12,017 bases of DNA from positions 13,313 to 25,329 of the forward strand of contig DINW01000079.1 in assembly GCA_002423705.1 (NCBI GenBank), given 5' to 3'. The notes beneath the pieces were generated by a model that worked only from the letters and a program-made list of their open reading frames with translations, ran no database searches and was not told the DNA's origin. Shown one piece after another: positions 1-6,624 of this stretch; position 1 is the first letter of the stretch; the number at the start of each line of letters is the position of its first letter. Position numbers and translations under genes: made by a program. Source of the DNA: Clostridium sp. UBA5530. GTDB lineage: Bacteria; Bacillota; Clostridia; Clostridiales; Clostridiaceae.

Positions 1-503
1 CTTGAGTAGTACAATTCCTTAGGTATAGATATAAAGTATTGCCTCAAAAAGAATATAGCAAATACGCTAGTACACCATGGCAAAATTAATGCTTTATATG
101 TATTGATCCATTTTAATTTGCTTAATATTACAAAATTAGGTATCACTAGTACCTCTCCTGGCACCATCATTGTTCCTATCAATATGGAAAATATTATTGA
201 TTTTCCCTTAAATTCTAGCTTTGCAAAAGCAAATGCTGCTAAAATGCATGTTATAAGCTCTCCTAAAGTTATAGACAGAGTTGTAAAAACGCTGTTAAAG
301 AAATATTGCTTTAAATTTCCATAAGTCATAACCTCTAAAAAATTATTTAAGGAAAACTCTTTAGGGAATAATTTAGGTGGTATTTCAATTATTTCTTGTG
401 AGGTTTTCATTGATGATAACATCATCCATATAAATGGAACAATGATTAAAAATGCCCCTATAAATAAAAATACATATATATGATAATTCTTTTTATTTTT
501 CAT
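1..503 (-). CDS. CUT1 ABC transporter inner permease, MalG/UgpE type (partial, C-terminus beyond left edge)
   Basis: Membrane permease subunit of a carbohydrate-type ABC importer. The reading frame is open from an ATG at 501-503 to the edge of the window, giving 167 residues without a stop. Visible are a short cytosolic N-terminus, a first membrane helix at about residues 8-29, the periplasmic segment 'PPKLFPKEFSLNNF' (42-55) typical of MalG/UgpE proteins, and further helices at about 72-96, 103-128 and 137-154. It ends in 'LRQYFISIPKEL' (153-164), the run that leads into the cytoplasmic EAA loop, so that loop and the last helices lie outside. Family members are about 270-280 residues, so some 40% is missing. 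A strong Shine-Dalgarno (AAGGAGG on the minus strand, 514-520) sets the start. It overlaps the end of the preceding permease gene by 11 bases, which indicates an operon. The substrate cannot be told from this subunit. Confidence 0.93.
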   Translation of the reverse strand, partial: MKNKKNYHIYVFLFIGAFLIIVPFIWMMLSSMKTSQEIIEIPPKLFPKEFSLNNFLEVMTYGNLKQYFFNSVFTTLSITLGELITCILAAFAFAKLEFKGKSIIFSILIGTMMVPGEVLVIPNFVILSKLKWINTYKALILPWCTSVFAIFFLRQYFISIPKELYYS

Positions 504-1374
504 AATACTTAAACCTCCTTCCAACCCTAAATTGGATAAGAGTAAACAAAACTATTATTATAAATAATATGAAAGCTGCTGCTGAAGCTGTGGCAAATTG
601 CCACTTCATGTAGAATTTATTAAATATATAATAAACTATGGTCATGGCACTCTTTAAGGGTCCTGGTTGCTTATCATATAATACAAAAATCTCGTCAAAC
701 AATTTAAAACTTCCTATGGTGGAAGTAATCACTAGAAATATTAAAGTTGGTGTCAAAAGAGGTATTGTAATATTTCTAAATATTTGTATTTTGCTAGCTC
801 CATCTATTTTAGCAGCTTTAAAATATCTATCATCTATATTCTGAAGAGCTGCTAATACAATTAAAGTTTTATACCCCAACCCTTTCCAAACACTTAACAA
901 TATAAGCATAGGCATAGTCCATTTAGCTTCTAATAAAAATCCCTCATTGGAAAACCCCACATTATTGAGAATCATATTTATAAGTCCATACTCACTATGA
1001 AAAATCCACTTCCATACAACTGATATTGCTACAGAAGATGTTACAAAGGGTATAAAATATATGCTGGTGAAAAAACCCTTCAACTTCTTTATCTTATTTA
1101 TAGAGCAGGCTACTAATATGGCTAAAGCAATAGATAATGGTACCGATATGAAAACATATATAAATGTATTCTTTAATGCCAAATAAAAGTTCTCATCAGT
1201 TAGTACAGTTATAAAATTATCCATTCCCATTTCAAACACTTCATCGGTAACATAATTAAACTTGGTATAAAAGCTCATAGAAAAGACCTTTATTAGTGGA
1301 GCTATCTGAAATAAGGTTATTATGAGTAAACTAGGTAAGAGATATAGATATCCTTTGAAACTTTTATTCTTCAT
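493..1374 (-). CDS. CUT1 ABC transporter permease, MalF/UgpA type
   Basis: First permease of the same importer, 293 residues and full length for the UgpA class. Hydrophobic helices lie at about residues 9-30, 68-92, 102-125, 153-176, 210-232 and 265-285, giving the usual six spans. The cytoplasmic EAA loop that docks on the ATPase is clear at 187-206 (KAAKIDGASKIQIFRNITIP), with the conserved A-IDGAS and the trailing IP. The ATG at 1372-1374 has an AGGAG site a few bases upstream, inside the end of the ATPase gene, and the two genes overlap by 11 bases. The short form without a large periplasmic loop resembles UgpA and many sugar permeases rather than E. coli MalF. By homology it would pair with the next gene to form the transmembrane channel. 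Substrate class is inferred to be a sugar or sn-glycerol-3-phosphate; the sequence does not decide. Confidence 0.93.
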   Translation of the reverse strand: MKNKSFKGYLYLLPSLLIITLFQIAPLIKVFSMSFYTKFNYVTDEVFEMGMDNFITVLTDENFYLALKNTFIYVFISVPLSIALAILVACSINKIKKLKGFFTSIYFIPFVTSSVAISVVWKWIFHSEYGLINMILNNVGFSNEGFLLEAKWTMPMLILLSVWKGLGYKTLIVLAALQNIDDRYFKAAKIDGASKIQIFRNITIPLLTPTLIFLVITSTIGSFKLFDEIFVLYDKQPGPLKSAMTIVYYIFNKFYMKWQFATASAAAFILFIIIVLFTLIQFRVGRRFKYYEK

Positions 1375-2410
1375 AAACTACATCTCCTAGAAATTTTTCA
1401 TTTTTAAACATATGGAAAGCTTTTATTTTAAAAGTTCTTTCTATACCATTTATATTTTTATCGCTTCCATACACAAAAGTAAGTTTTCTATTTTCTATCT
1501 CTATAACTCCTTGAACTTCCCTACCTAAGGTTTTTCTTTCTATTATTCTTCCTTCTAGATTTCCTTCATTATGAACTACTATATTTTCTGGTCTAATAGC
1601 TATAGTAACATCCTTTTCATTGGTAAATCCATTTACGGGTAGTTCTATGCCTTTAGATTTAAATATGCTATTCTCTATATTACCATGTATTAGATTTATC
1701 TCAGGCTTTCCAATAAATGTAGCAGCAAAAATATCTTTAGGATTCTTATAAATATTCTCTGGATTAGAATGCTGAATTATCTTTCCATTATTCATCAGTA
1801 TAATTTTATCTGATATACTCATAGCTTCTTCCTGGTCATGGGTTACAAATAAGGTGGTAATTCCAACTTTTTTTTGAATATTCCTAATTTCTTCTCTCAT
1901 TTCTATTCTTAACTTCTCATCTAAGTTACTAAAGGGTTCATCCATTAAGAGGATTTCAGGGCTTTTTATAAGAGCTCGTCCTATTGCTACCCTTTGTTGC
2001 TGTCCTCCTGATAGTTCATGGGGCCTTCTCTTTAATAAATCATCTAACTTTAATAATCTAACTATGGGTTTTAATAAATCTTCCATTCCACCTTTATGGA
2101 TTTTTTTTATTTTTAAAGGAAAAAGTATGTTATCCTTTACAGTCATATGGGGATAAAGAGAATAATTTTGAAAAACCATGCCTATGTTTCTTTTTTCTGT
2201 TGCAACATCTTTTACGTTGACTTCATCAAAAAAAATTTCCCCAGCTGTAGCTTCTGTAAGCCCACTTATCATAAAAAGCAATGTACTCTTTCCACATCCA
2301 CTAGGTCCTAAGATAGACACCAATTCCCCTTTATTGATTTTCACACTTACATTGTTTACGGCTATTATATTGTCAAATTTCTTATATAAATTTTTCAAAG
2401 TAATCGTCAT
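1364..2410 (-). CDS. CUT1 ABC transporter ATP-binding protein, UgpC/MalK type
   Basis: ATPase of the importer. From the chosen start (348 residues) the nucleotide-binding domain has Walker A GPSGCGKST (35-43), Q-loop glutamine at 81, signature LSGGQ (133-137), Walker B ILLMDEP (153-159), D-loop SNLD (161-164) and the switch histidine in THDQEEA (191). After about residue 235 comes the C-terminal TOBE/OB regulatory domain seen in MalK, UgpC and MsmK, with the family motif 'IAIRPENI'. The first possible ATG, at 2420-2422, has only a poor site directly against it. The ATG at 2408-2410 has GGAG six bases upstream, so I prefer it. The gene leads the operon ATPase-permease-permease. In several Firmicutes one such ATPase serves more than one importer, so it may not be dedicated to these permeases. 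No binding protein is seen; it could follow beyond the left edge. Confidence 0.93.
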   Translation of the reverse strand: MTITLKNLYKKFDNIIAVNNVSVKINKGELVSILGPSGCGKSTLLFMISGLTEATAGEIFFDEVNVKDVATEKRNIGMVFQNYSLYPHMTVKDNILFPLKIKKIHKGGMEDLLKPIVRLLKLDDLLKRRPHELSGGQQQRVAIGRALIKSPEILLMDEPFSNLDEKLRIEMREEIRNIQKKVGITTLFVTHDQEEAMSISDKIILMNNGKIIQHSNPENIYKNPKDIFAATFIGKPEINLIHGNIENSIFKSKGIELPVNGFTNEKDVTIAIRPENIVVHNEGNLEGRIIERKTLGREVQGVIEIENRKLTFVYGSDKNINGIERTFKIKAFHMFKNEKFLGDVVYEE

Positions 2411-2456
2411 ATATTTCTCCATCTTCTTTATGAGTGTTGCTAAACAACCAAAATTA

Positions 2457-2485
2457 AATGTAACACCTTTTTTTTAACTTTTCAA
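2457..2485 (-). promoter_or_regulatory. Candidate promoter of the CUT1 ABC operon
   Basis: On the minus strand, TTGAAA (2480-2485) is followed after exactly 17 bases by TACATT (2457-2462). The TG one base before the -10 makes it an extended -10 element. It matches a housekeeping sigma-A promoter in spacing, with a 4/6 -10 and a 5/6 -35. Transcription would begin near 2450, about 40 bases before the ATPase start. The hairpin at 2494-2549 begins just upstream of the -35. Confidence 0.6.
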
Positions 2486-2493
2486 ATAGACTT

Positions 2494-2549
2494 TTTCTAT
2501 GGGTATAAGAATCTCTATAGTAAAAATCTATAGAGATTCTTCATAGAAA
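2494..2549. promoter_or_regulatory. Large bulged inverted repeat between divergent promoters (possible operator)
   Basis: A perfect 14-base inverted repeat (AAGAATCTCTATAG at 2507-2520, complement at 2528-2541) surrounds a 7-base loop, TAAAAAT. Outside it, after five unpaired bases at 2502-2506 on the left only, a second pair of arms matches over 8 bases (TTTCTATG at 2494-2501 with CATAGAAA at 2542-2549). Neither side is followed by a run of T, so it is not an ordinary terminator. It lies between the -35 of the ABC operon promoter and the candidate -10 of the desulfidase gene, where a repressor or activator of both would bind. That role is inferred from position. Confidence 0.55.
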
Positions 2550-2555
2550 TTATTT

Positions 2556-2564
2556 TGATATACT
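2556..2564 (+). promoter_or_regulatory. Candidate extended -10 promoter of the desulfidase gene
   Basis: TGATATACT (2556-2564) is an extended -10 element (TGnTATACT). No good -35 is present at the usual distance: the expected position falls in the right arm of the inverted repeat ending at 2541. Such promoters often depend on an activator or on the extended -10. Another TATACT at 2618-2623, also without a clear -35, is an alternative closer to the gene. Confidence 0.4.
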
Positions 2565-2646
2565 TTTAAAGTAAGAATAAGATTCATCATTAATCTTAAA
2601 TTTTCTTGAACAACAATTATACTAGATATATCAAGGAGTTGACATC

Positions 2647-3135
2647 ATGGATAGAAAAAAGGAACTTTTACTTATCAGTCACTGCATAATAAACCAAAAT
2701 TCTGTTGTACTTCCATTAGCAAGGTCTAGGGGTGCCTTTCCTATAGTAAAATATCTAATAGACGATGGTATAGGATTTATTCAACTTCCCTGCCCCGAAT
2801 TTCAATTTTTGGGGCTTTCTCGGCCTTCGATGACTAAGGACCAATATGATACTCCAAACTATAGAGAATTATGTAGAAACCTATTTATGCCTTTTATAAA
2901 AGATATAAAAAACTATATTACTGAAGGTTATACTATTTTAGGTATATTAGGCATTAGGCATAGTCCTTCCTGTGGGATTACTGGCAGACAAGGGATTTTT
3001 ATTCAGGAGGCTTTAAATCTATTAAAAGAGAATAATTTAGATTTAAAGGCTTATGATATTCCTGAAAATTACACAGAAACCTGTAATTGTATGGAATTAT
3101 ATAAAGAAATCATTTCATATTACAAAGAAATTTAA
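2647..3135 (+). CDS. TudS-related putative desulfidase (CD3072-type family)
   Basis: A 162-residue soluble protein that I recognise as related to DUF523/TudS, the [4Fe-4S] thiouracil desulfidases. The family cysteines are present: C13 in 'ISHCIINQNS', C49 in 'LPCPEF' and C109 in 'HSPSCGI'. They correspond in order to the three cysteines that hold the cluster in TudS. The first motif differs from the classical DUF523 'ACLLG' form, which places this in a separate subfamily often named after C. difficile CD3072. Extra cysteines (C76, C146, C148) are not obviously part of the site. There is no signal peptide, so it acts in the cytosol. The start is fixed by AAGGAG eight bases before the ATG. It is transcribed alone, divergent from the ABC operon, and ends ahead of the terminator at 3214-3266. 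Removal of sulfur from a thiolated base or similar small molecule is inferred; the natural substrate is unknown. Confidence 0.8.
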   Translation: MDRKKELLLISHCIINQNSVVLPLARSRGAFPIVKYLIDDGIGFIQLPCPEFQFLGLSRPSMTKDQYDTPNYRELCRNLFMPFIKDIKNYITEGYTILGILGIRHSPSCGITGRQGIFIQEALNLLKENNLDLKAYDIPENYTETCNCMELYKEIISYYKEI

Positions 3136-3213
3136 CTTATTCAGGTCAATATCCACTGTTATGGTTAATCTAAAGAGGTTGAAGTGTTAAAGTAGGCAGA
3201 TGTGAGATAAATA

Positions 3214-3266
3214 AAACCTCCTTTGCTTCACTTTAGATTTATAAGAAAGTGAAGCAAGGGAGGTTT
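3214..3266. terminator. Bidirectional intrinsic terminator between desulfidase and cheX
   Basis: A 21-base-pair stem (3214-3234 with 3246-3266, one G-U pair) closes an 11-base loop. It is T-rich on both exits: TTTGTCTTTG on the plus strand and TTTTATTTAT on the minus strand. It sits between two convergent genes and should stop both transcripts; the minus-strand tail looks the stronger. Confidence 0.88.
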
Positions 3267-3298
3267 GTCTTTGAATTTTCCATTATTAAAGAAGAAGT

Positions 3299-3760
3299 CT
3301 ATGAATTTTCAATAGCTATGTTAACATCCATAGGAATTCCATCTATACTTAGCTTAATGTTTAAAATTTTGTCTGTATTCATTTTTATTCTTATTTCTTC
3401 TCCATATATTAATGCTGGGGTGGATATGTTAATATTAATTCCTATATTAGAAAGATTAGTGCTAGCATTGGCTGTTAACATATTGGAAAGTTCTGATATA
3501 GCACTTTGAGCCATGTCATCCAATTCATTTACCGGAGCACCCATCATCATTTTAGATGCAATTTTCTTAGCACTTTCTATATCGGTAATATAAGCTACAT
3601 TGCCTTTTACATCGCCAACAATTCCTAAATTCATAATTATTCCCCTGCTAGAAATATCCTTTACCATTTCTATACCTAACTTCTCTACATTATTAAATCC
3701 TATTTGAGGCATTATATTAAAAAAAGCTTCTATAAATGGATTTATATATTTTACATCCAT
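3299..3760 (-). CDS. cheX: CheX family CheY-phosphatase (stand-alone)
   Basis: A 153-residue CheX domain and nothing else. CheX proteins remove phosphate from phosphorylated CheY-type receivers. The catalytic pair of the family, glutamate and asparagine spaced E-x-x-N, is present as E90 and N93 in 'AISELSNMLTAN', followed by the conserved second asparagine N98. The N-terminus 'INPFIEAFFNI' and the central 'GDVKGNVAYITD' are also typical. There is no membrane segment. The ATG at 3758-3760 lies inside the last codons of the receiver-CheX gene (10-base overlap) with GAGGTG upstream, so the two are very likely translationally coupled and may act together or form a mixed dimer. No other chemotaxis gene is in the window, so its target receiver could be the fused neighbour or a remote CheY. 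Confidence 0.88.
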   Translation of the reverse strand: MDVKYINPFIEAFFNIMPQIGFNNVEKLGIEMVKDISSRGIIMNLGIVGDVKGNVAYITDIESAKKIASKMMMGAPVNELDDMAQSAISELSNMLTANASTNLSNIGININISTPALIYGEEIRIKMNTDKILNIKLSIDGIPMDVNIAIENS

Positions 3761-4614
3761 TCTTCTTCACCTCTTTTAAAACCAACATTTAAACCCATAT
3801 CTCCAAACTTAGTACTAATAGGTACCGATACAGTCTCCAGCATAACCTGTGCTATATTCACGCATTTGCCATAGAATATTATAGGTGGCGCAACCCTCAA
3901 TCCATAAGCTTTATGTTTTCTATTTAACATGGAGCAAGCATTTCCTGCGATTATATTGGTAAATTCAGCTATAGCTTTTAAACCCTCTTCCACATCCTTC
4001 GGATCTTTTCTTAACATAGTCTTTGCCATGTTCTCAGCTGTTTCAATTGATAAGTCTAAAATCATTCTGCCTGTAAAGTTTCCTGTGATTCCTATGATAA
4101 CAGAAACTCCTCTTGACACTTCCACCTTAGAAGCTGCTTTGCTATCTCCAAACTCTGCTATAGTTTTTGTAAATCTATTCATTGTTCCAGCTAGGGCTTC
4201 TTTAAAAGTATCAAAATAAGTCTTTTTCAACTCCTCAAATAGTTCTCCACCGGATTTTATTTTTTCTATTAGGGCCACAAGTTCATCAGGGTCTATAGGT
4301 TTTTGTAAATAGCCTGAAACCTTGTTTTCTTTCGCCTCTTTAATTATCTCATCATCCATCATGGAGCTTATAACTATTACTTTTATGTTTTCATCTATTT
4401 TATGTATAGCTCTAGTGCATTCTAATCCGTCAGTTCCTGGTAAAGTCATGTCCATTGTTACAATATCAGGTTTTGTCTTTTCAACCACCTTCTTTACTTC
4501 TTCTAAGGAACCTGCCTCTCCTACAACTTGGAAATCCTTTTCTTCAAGTATATCTTTGATAATATTAATAGAAAAAGGTGAATCGTCAACAATGACAATT
4601 TTTATATTTTTCAT
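3751..4614 (-). CDS. Response regulator receiver-CheX fusion protein
   Basis: A two-domain protein of 287 residues. Residues 1-122 form a CheY-like receiver with the acidic pair D10/D11, the phosphoacceptor D55 (in 'DIVTMDMTLPG'), the switch serine S83 and K105 in 'LQKPID'. Residues about 133-282 form a CheX domain with the phosphatase pair E217 and N220 in 'AIAEFTNIIAGN'; N225 matches the second conserved asparagine. There is no DNA-binding domain, so the output must be dephosphorylation or protein binding rather than transcription. The start has a strong AAGGAG seven bases upstream. A TATAAT (4644-4649) lies some 30 bases further up without a recognisable -35. It heads a two-gene operon with the stand-alone CheX. 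Either the CheX domain clears phosphate from its own receiver, or the receiver's state controls the phosphatase; the sequence does not tell which. Confidence 0.88.
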   Translation of the reverse strand: MKNIKIVIVDDSPFSINIIKDILEEKDFQVVGEAGSLEEVKKVVEKTKPDIVTMDMTLPGTDGLECTRAIHKIDENIKVIVISSMMDDEIIKEAKENKVSGYLQKPIDPDELVALIEKIKSGGELFEELKKTYFDTFKEALAGTMNRFTKTIAEFGDSKAASKVEVSRGVSVIIGITGNFTGRMILDLSIETAENMAKTMLRKDPKDVEEGLKAIAEFTNIIAGNACSMLNRKHKAYGLRVAPPIIFYGKCVNIAQVMLETVSVPISTKFGDMGLNVGFKRGEEEWM

Positions 4615-4726
4615 ATTTATCTCCTTTCTTTTGTAAGACTCATATTATAAATTATTTAATTATCGTGTTATTTAAAAGATTTATTAAGTTAAAATTATTA
4701 GTTATTTGGTAACTTTAGATTTTTAT

Positions 4727-4764
4727 ATAAAAAAAACTACTAAATTTATAAATTTAATAGTTTT
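4727..4764 (-). terminator. Intrinsic terminator of the btuFCD operon
   Basis: Arms at 4733-4747 and 4750-4764 are complementary over 15 positions with one C-A mismatch, although the innermost pairs must open to form a loop. On the minus strand the stem runs straight into eight T (A-run at 4729-4736). It is AT-rich and so weakly folded, but placed just after the btuD stop codon. Confidence 0.6.
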
Positions 4765-4769
4765 CTTAT

Positions 4770-5567
4770 TTATATTTTTTTACTATTTTGTGGCAATATA
4801 AGAGGACTTCCATCTAATGGGTTTTTCATTATATAAAAATTCATATTGTATATAGACTTCAAGGTTTCTTCTTCCACAACTTCCTTAGGCGGTCCTGTTT
4901 TTATAATATTACCCTTATTCATTAGAATCATCTCATCACTATATTGAGCTGATAAGTTAAGATCATGCATGACAGCTATAACCGTTATATGTTCTGTTTT
5001 TACTAAATTTTTTAGCAGATCCATTATGCAAACCTGGTGCTGAATATCTAATGCAGATACAGGTTCATCTAAAAGCATTATGGATGCCTTTTGAGCTAAA
5101 GCTCTTGCTATGATTACCCTCTGTCTTTCTCCGCCACTCAAAGTAGTAATGTCTTTATCCTTAAGATAATAAGTATTGGTTTTCACCATAGCCTCTTTAG
5201 CATACTCAATATCTTCCTTAGACTCCCCTTTAAGACTGGATACATGAGGATTTCTCCCCATAAGCACTATATCCCAGGCAGAAAAGCTAAAATCTATCAT
5301 AGTATTTTGAGGAACTGTTGATATTTTTGTTCCAAGTTCCTTTGTTTTTATGAAAGTCAAATCTTCTCCATAAATATAAATCTTGCTTTTCCCCACATTA
5401 AGAAGCTTAGCCATATGCTTTAGGAGAGTAGTTTTTCCAGATCCATTTGGCCCCACTATGGTATAAAATTTATCATGTTTTATTTTAGAATTTATATCTT
5501 TTAGTGCATAAAAATCTCCAAATTTACAGCTTAAATCTTTAACTTCTATAGCAACATTATCTTTCAA
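4770..5567 (-). CDS. btuD: Cobalamin (corrinoid) ABC transporter ATP-binding protein
   Basis: ATPase of the FecE/BtuD class, 265 residues. Walker A GPNGSGKT (39-46), Q-loop Q87, signature LSGGERQ (143-149), Walker B IMLLDEP (163-169), D-loop SALD (171-174) and switch histidine H201 are all intact, so it should be active. The start codon is TTG (5565-5567), read as methionine. It is supported by AGAGG nine bases upstream, within the last codons of the permease gene, and by the good match of the N-terminus to the family. No in-frame ATG lies close enough to replace it. The gap to the permease stop is two bases. It is the last gene of the operon, followed by the terminator at 4727-4764. The family alone would allow ferric siderophore or haem as substrate; the cobalamin riboswitch at the head of the operon argues for B12. 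Confidence 0.9.
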   Translation of the reverse strand: MKDNVAIEVKDLSCKFGDFYALKDINSKIKHDKFYTIVGPNGSGKTTLLKHMAKLLNVGKSKIYIYGEDLTFIKTKELGTKISTVPQNTMIDFSFSAWDIVLMGRNPHVSSLKGESKEDIEYAKEAMVKTNTYYLKDKDITTLSGGERQRVIIARALAQKASIMLLDEPVSALDIQHQVCIMDLLKNLVKTEHITVIAVMHDLNLSAQYSDEMILMNKGNIIKTGPPKEVVEEETLKSIYNMNFYIMKNPLDGSPLILPQNSKKI

Positions 5568-5569
5568 AG

Positions 5570-6616
5570 CTAAATACCTCTTTTCTTGTTCTTATTTAAC
5601 AAATATATAAAAAACGGAACTCCAAATAAAGAGGTTATTACCCCTACAGGGATTTCTGCTGGGGGAACTAAAATTCTAGCTAGTGTATCACATATAACTA
5701 GAAATATAGCACCTACCACCACTGATAATGGTATCAACTTTTTAAAGTCAGGACCCCAGATAATTCTAACAACATGAGGAATTACCAATCCTACAAATCC
5801 TATTATTCCACTTTGAGCTACAGTAAATGCAACTATAAGTGAAGAGATAAAAATGATATATTTTTTTACCTTTTCAACCTCAACACCTAAAGTTTTTGCA
5901 CTATCTTCATCTACAGACATTATATTCAAATCTCTTCTCAAAGAAAATATAAGCAATATTCCTATGGTATTTATTACAAATAGTATAAACACACTTTCCC
6001 AATTGGCTGCTGCTACACTACCCATATTCCAAAATACGATATCTTCTAAATTATCTCTATTAAACATCATAACCACAGACATTAATGAAGAACAGAAAAA
6101 CGAAACTGCTATTCCTGAAAGCAATAAATTTACTGTAGGTATCTTATTTTTAACTCTAGCAAAATTGTATACCAAAAAAGCCGTTAATAAAGAAAATATA
6201 AAAGCAAAAATACCTATGGCTCCTATTCCCATGAAGCCTTTTTTAAAGCCTAGTACTATAGCAATACTGGCTCCTAAAGCAGATCCTGATGATATACCTA
6301 AAACATAGGGATCCGCCATGGGATTCTTAAACATACCCTGATAAGCTGCCCCTACCACAGATAAACCGCTTCCAACGATAGCTGCCATAAATATCCTGGG
6401 AAGTCTAACCTTTAATACTATGGTAGAATAAACATCCTTTATTCCATCTGTATTTATGAGACCACCTATTATAGGTATTTTATTTAGCAATATCCTAATT
6501 CCTTCAAAAAAGCCTATATCAGCCACTCCTAAAGTGGCTGATATTATCATTATACAAAATAAAACTATAATCAAAATTATAAGTGAAAAAGCAGTATTTT
6601 TTCTATCTTTTTTCAT
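5570..6616 (-). CDS. btuC: Cobalamin (corrinoid) ABC transporter permease, FecCD/BtuC family
   Basis: A 348-residue integral membrane protein of the BtuC/FecCD family, full length, with about ten hydrophobic segments from residue 9 to the C-terminus. Family hallmarks are 'RLPRIFMAAIVG' (72-83), 'GAAYQGMFKNPMADPYVLG' (89-107), 'GFVGLVIPHVVR' in the second half and 'PPAEIPVGVITSLFGVPFF' near the end. The GLVIPH region is the loop that contacts the ATPase. It would form the homodimeric channel for B12 delivered by the binding lipoprotein. The ATG at 6614-6616 has AGGGGG five bases upstream. It follows the btuF stop by 8 bases and precedes btuD by 2, so the three genes are one operon. Confidence 0.93.
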   Translation of the reverse strand: MKKDRKNTAFSLIILIIVLFCIMIISATLGVADIGFFEGIRILLNKIPIIGGLINTDGIKDVYSTIVLKVRLPRIFMAAIVGSGLSVVGAAYQGMFKNPMADPYVLGISSGSALGASIAIVLGFKKGFMGIGAIGIFAFIFSLLTAFLVYNFARVKNKIPTVNLLLSGIAVSFFCSSLMSVVMMFNRDNLEDIVFWNMGSVAAANWESVFILFVINTIGILLIFSLRRDLNIMSVDEDSAKTLGVEVEKVKKYIIFISSLIVAFTVAQSGIIGFVGLVIPHVVRIIWGPDFKKLIPLSVVVGAIFLVICDTLARILVPPAEIPVGVITSLFGVPFFIYLLNKNKKRGI

Positions 6617-6624
6617 TTATCCCC

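Noticed and set aside
103..324. Plus-strand open frame of 73 codons
   Set aside because: It lies antisense to the MalG/UgpE-type permease, whose translated motifs are clear, and has no ribosome site.
2178..2477. Plus-strand open frame antisense to the ATPase
   Set aside because: It overlaps the Walker A and Q-loop region of a clear ABC ATPase on the other strand and resembles no family.
4660..4667. CACGATAA on the minus strand as a motility sigma (SigD) -10 upstream of the CheX operon
   Set aside because: It matches GCCGATAA at only 6 of 8 positions and no TAAA lies 15 bases upstream; the nearest is at 12.
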